From Pempheris klunzingeri (taxonomy: Eukaryota; Chordata; Actinopteri; Acropomatiformes; Pempheridae), in NCBI RefSeq assembly GCF_042242105.1, contig NC_092023.1:10238433-10302432 (forward strand): 64,000 nt of DNA, given 5' to 3'. The number at the start of each line of letters is the position of its first letter. The stretch's first letter is position 1. Positions 63,779 to 64,000 of the stretch are shown here, one piece after another. The position numbers and the translations under genes are program-made. The notes under the pieces are model-generated. The model did not search any database, was not told where the DNA came from, and saw nothing but the letters and a program-made list of their open reading frames with translations.

Positions 63779-63942
63779 AGAGCATTTGTGTGTGTATCCA
63801 GCTCAACTCACAATTCCCTCTTCAGGTTGAGCGCCTCCTCCATATTGTCAAGGCGACAGCACAGGTTGATGAGTCTGGCGTAGCAGCCGGCTGTCATCGA
63901 CTCCTCATGCTCCTGTTTAACCTCAAGGGCGCGCTCCAGGTT
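27497..63942 (-). CDS. lrpprc: lrpprc, leucine-rich PPR protein (C-terminal half)
   Basis: Eighteen exons, in transcript order: 63942-63812, 63501-63416, 58591-58384, 53103-52979, 50709-50603, 45115-45047, 44933-44843, 44278-44136, 42714-42591, 41394-41268, 38241-38153, 38075-37871, 36524-36397, 36250-36135, 32539-32465, 31932-31848, 30607-30465, 27565-27497. They total 2121 nt, 706 aa plus stop, about half of the 1394-aa human protein; the 5' half is beyond the right edge. Matching stretches include [96 protein letters not shown] and [15 protein letters not shown]. The chain of helix-turn-helix pentatricopeptide repeats is visible as alternating amphipathic segments. LRPPRC with SLIRP stabilises mitochondrial mRNAs and supports their polyadenylation and translation; human mutation causes French-Canadian Leigh syndrome. 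The last exon is only 69 nt, after a 2.9-kb intron. Exon borders were confirmed by phase at every junction. Confidence 0.95.
29199..29266. repeat. (GT)n microsatellite, interrupted
   Basis: GT-rich tract with a CGCGCG interruption near 29216-29224, alternating purine-pyrimidine throughout and so capable of Z-DNA. Confidence 0.9.
29421..29472. repeat. (AC)26 microsatellite
   Basis: Twenty-six uninterrupted AC units within the last lrpprc intron. Confidence 0.95.
30391..30452. repeat. (TG)31 microsatellite beside an lrpprc donor
   Basis: Thirty-one uninterrupted TG units. In the lrpprc transcript this is (CA)31, beginning 12 nt after the exon end at 30465. Confidence 0.95.
31969..31995. repeat. 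(TG)n microsatellite in lrpprc intron
   Basis: Thirteen GT units 36 nt upstream (in transcript sense) of the acceptor of exon 31932-31848. Confidence 0.9.
32540..36134 (-). other. lrpprc intron between exons 36250-36135 and 32539-32465
   Basis: Intron of 3.6 kb. It holds a (CA)n tract at 33265-33303, a shorter (GT)n near 33071-33093, and a pyrimidine-rich segment near 33590-33680. No gene or transposon is recognised. Confidence 0.55.
33265..33303. repeat. (CA)n microsatellite
   Basis: About 19 CA units inside a 3.6-kb lrpprc intron, far from splice sites. Confidence 0.9.
36525..37870 (-). other. lrpprc intron with a CpG-rich block
   Basis: Intron of 1.35 kb. The segment 36890-37230 is GC- and CpG-rich compared with its AT-rich surroundings and holds several transcription-factor motifs, described among the findings. 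No gene is recognised. Confidence 0.6.
38242..41267 (-). other. lrpprc intron between exons 41394-41268 and 38241-38153
   Basis: Intron of 3 kb. It holds an antisense exon-like cassette (38374-38562), a CpG-containing unique block (39350-39545), a (GT)n tract (40539-40584) and a 13-base G run (41105-41117). No known gene is recognised. Confidence 0.55.
40539..40584. repeat. (GT)n microsatellite, GTGC-ended
   Basis: GT units with terminal GCGT variants; intronic. Confidence 0.85.
41460..41730 (-). mobile_element. tRNA-derived teleost SINE, copy 1
   Basis: On the minus strand the copy begins near 41728 with a tRNA-like head: A-box-like text gtagcacagaggtagagg and a B-box-like segment, the complement of ggatcgaat. 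It continues through a body shared with copy 2, such as the complement of ggggttcagtgtcttgc and of cattcacccattcacac, and ends near 41460. This head-body-tail layout is that of an abundant fish SINE related to the cichlid AFC-type families; I name the family only tentatively. The B box is mutated, so the copy is probably old. It lies in lrpprc sense orientation. Confidence 0.75.
42715..44135 (-). other. lrpprc intron between exons 44278-44136 and 42714-42591
   Basis: Intron of 1.4 kb with a (GT)31 tract (42825-42886), a GC-rich stretch after it (42900-43020) and a conserved-looking block (43340-43470). No gene is recognised. Confidence 0.55.
42825..42886. repeat. (GT)31 microsatellite
   Basis: Thirty-one uninterrupted GT units in an lrpprc intron, about 110 nt upstream in transcript sense of the exon ending at 42714. 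Confidence 0.95.
46270..46560 (+). mobile_element. 5'-truncated L2-clade LINE remnant
   Basis: Plus-strand translation from 46288 gives [20 protein letters not shown], the typical C-terminal end of a fish L2/Rex-like reverse transcriptase (W-N-S-L-P with later L-K-x-L). It is followed by an untranslated tail with ggaccccaggaagagtagca at 46490-46509, then caacacctaattgggatccc. That tail type is common to teleost L2-related LINEs and the SINEs that use them. It is inserted antisense to lrpprc and lacks all but the last part of the ORF. Confidence 0.7.
48291..48356. repeat. CA/CAGA compound microsatellite
   Basis: CA units interrupted regularly by CAGACA; intronic in lrpprc. Confidence 0.85.
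50562..50600. repeat. (TG)n microsatellite forming an lrpprc 5' splice site
   Basis: About 19 TG units. In the transcript the exon 50709-50603 ends and the intron reads GUACACACAC, so the repeat supplies donor positions from +3 onward. Confidence 0.9.
50710..52978 (-). other. lrpprc intron with a long antisense ORF
   Basis: Intron of 2.3 kb. It contains a 261-codon plus-strand open frame (51477-52262) with no recognised homologue, partly overlapping a G-rich stretch (51930-52010). Nothing else is recognised. Confidence 0.55.
54211..54236. repeat. Poly-A homopolymer (26 A)
   Basis: Twenty-six consecutive A on the plus strand, with no element recognised on its 5' side, so it does not look like a retrotransposon tail. 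Confidence 0.85.
55671..55948 (-). mobile_element. tRNA-derived teleost SINE, copy 2
   Basis: Same family and orientation as the copy at 41460-41730. The plus strand starts with two units of tggtaaa, the complement of the 3' tail repeat. It then has caaagcgctttaca, cattcacccattcacac and ggggttcagtgtcttgccca. At the head it has ggatcgaacccccgacctt, whose complement contains a good RNA polymerase III B box (GGTTCGATCC). The A-box part is lost at about 55948, so the copy is 5'-truncated. The better-preserved body suggests a younger insertion than copy 1. Confidence 0.8.
57767..57799. repeat. (CA)n microsatellite
   Basis: Sixteen CA units in an lrpprc intron, directly beside the homeodomain-motif block ending near 57740. 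Confidence 0.9.
62484..62530. repeat. (CA)n microsatellite with CG variants
   Basis: CA units interrupted by CGCACG; intronic in lrpprc. Confidence 0.9.
63041..63069. repeat. (CA)n microsatellite
   Basis: About 14 CA units in the same 4.8-kb lrpprc intron. Confidence 0.9.
63743..63774. repeat. (GT)n microsatellite near an lrpprc donor
   Basis: Sixteen GT units, read as (CA)n in the transcript, beginning about 37 nt after the exon end at 63812. Confidence 0.9.
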
Positions 63943-64000
63943 CTGATCAGACAACAAAACTCTCAGAAAAAACAAGACAGACCTCAGGACTAAACATGCA

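Overview
This is a compact vertebrate nuclear locus, almost certainly from a teleost and probably a percomorph. Evidence is spliced genes with GT-AG introns, many (CA)n/(GT)n microsatellites, two copies of a tRNA-derived fish SINE, one L2-like LINE tail, and five genes recognisable as vertebrate orthologues. No bacterial features, CRISPR arrays or phage elements are present.

Layout from left to right: (1) 561-1418 (+), the last four coding exons of lyrm7, a mitochondrial complex III assembly factor whose first exon lies upstream. (2) 2326-7698 (+), complete dync2li1, light intermediate chain of ciliary dynein-2, 13 exons, 360 aa. (3) 8715-18249 (-), complete abcg5, 14 coding exons, 657 aa. 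(4) 18857-25108 (+), complete abcg8, 13 exons, 669 aa. (5) 27497-63942 (-), the C-terminal half of lrpprc, 18 exons, 706 codons before the stop, with its 5' half beyond the right edge. I placed every exon by hand from splice sites, and the reading frame stays continuous across every junction.

abcg5 and abcg8 lie head to head with 607 bp between start codons, so they very probably share a bidirectional promoter. Their half-transporters form the sterolin heterodimer that exports plant sterols and cholesterol across apical and canalicular membranes. The order dync2li1-abcg5-abcg8-lrpprc matches human 2p21. lyrm7 is on a different human chromosome, so its position here is a lineage difference.

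Main points for a second look. First, both motifs that are degenerate in human ABCG5/ABCG8 nucleotide site 1 (ABCG8 Walker A, ABCG5 signature) are canonical here. Second, the dync2li1 promoter carries a ZNF143-type site and an RFX X-box. Third, (UG)n or (CA)n tracts sit beside many splice sites; one lrpprc intron uses the repeat itself as its 5' splice site. Fourth, abcg5 seems to have one more intron than the human gene. Fifth, the large lrpprc introns hold several GC-balanced, homeodomain- and octamer-rich blocks that look like developmental enhancers. Sixth, a 261-codon antisense ORF and a 189-nt spliced-exon-like cassette inside lrpprc introns are unexplained. I found no clearly new system; the strongest novelty is regulatory and in the sterol transporter's catalytic sites.
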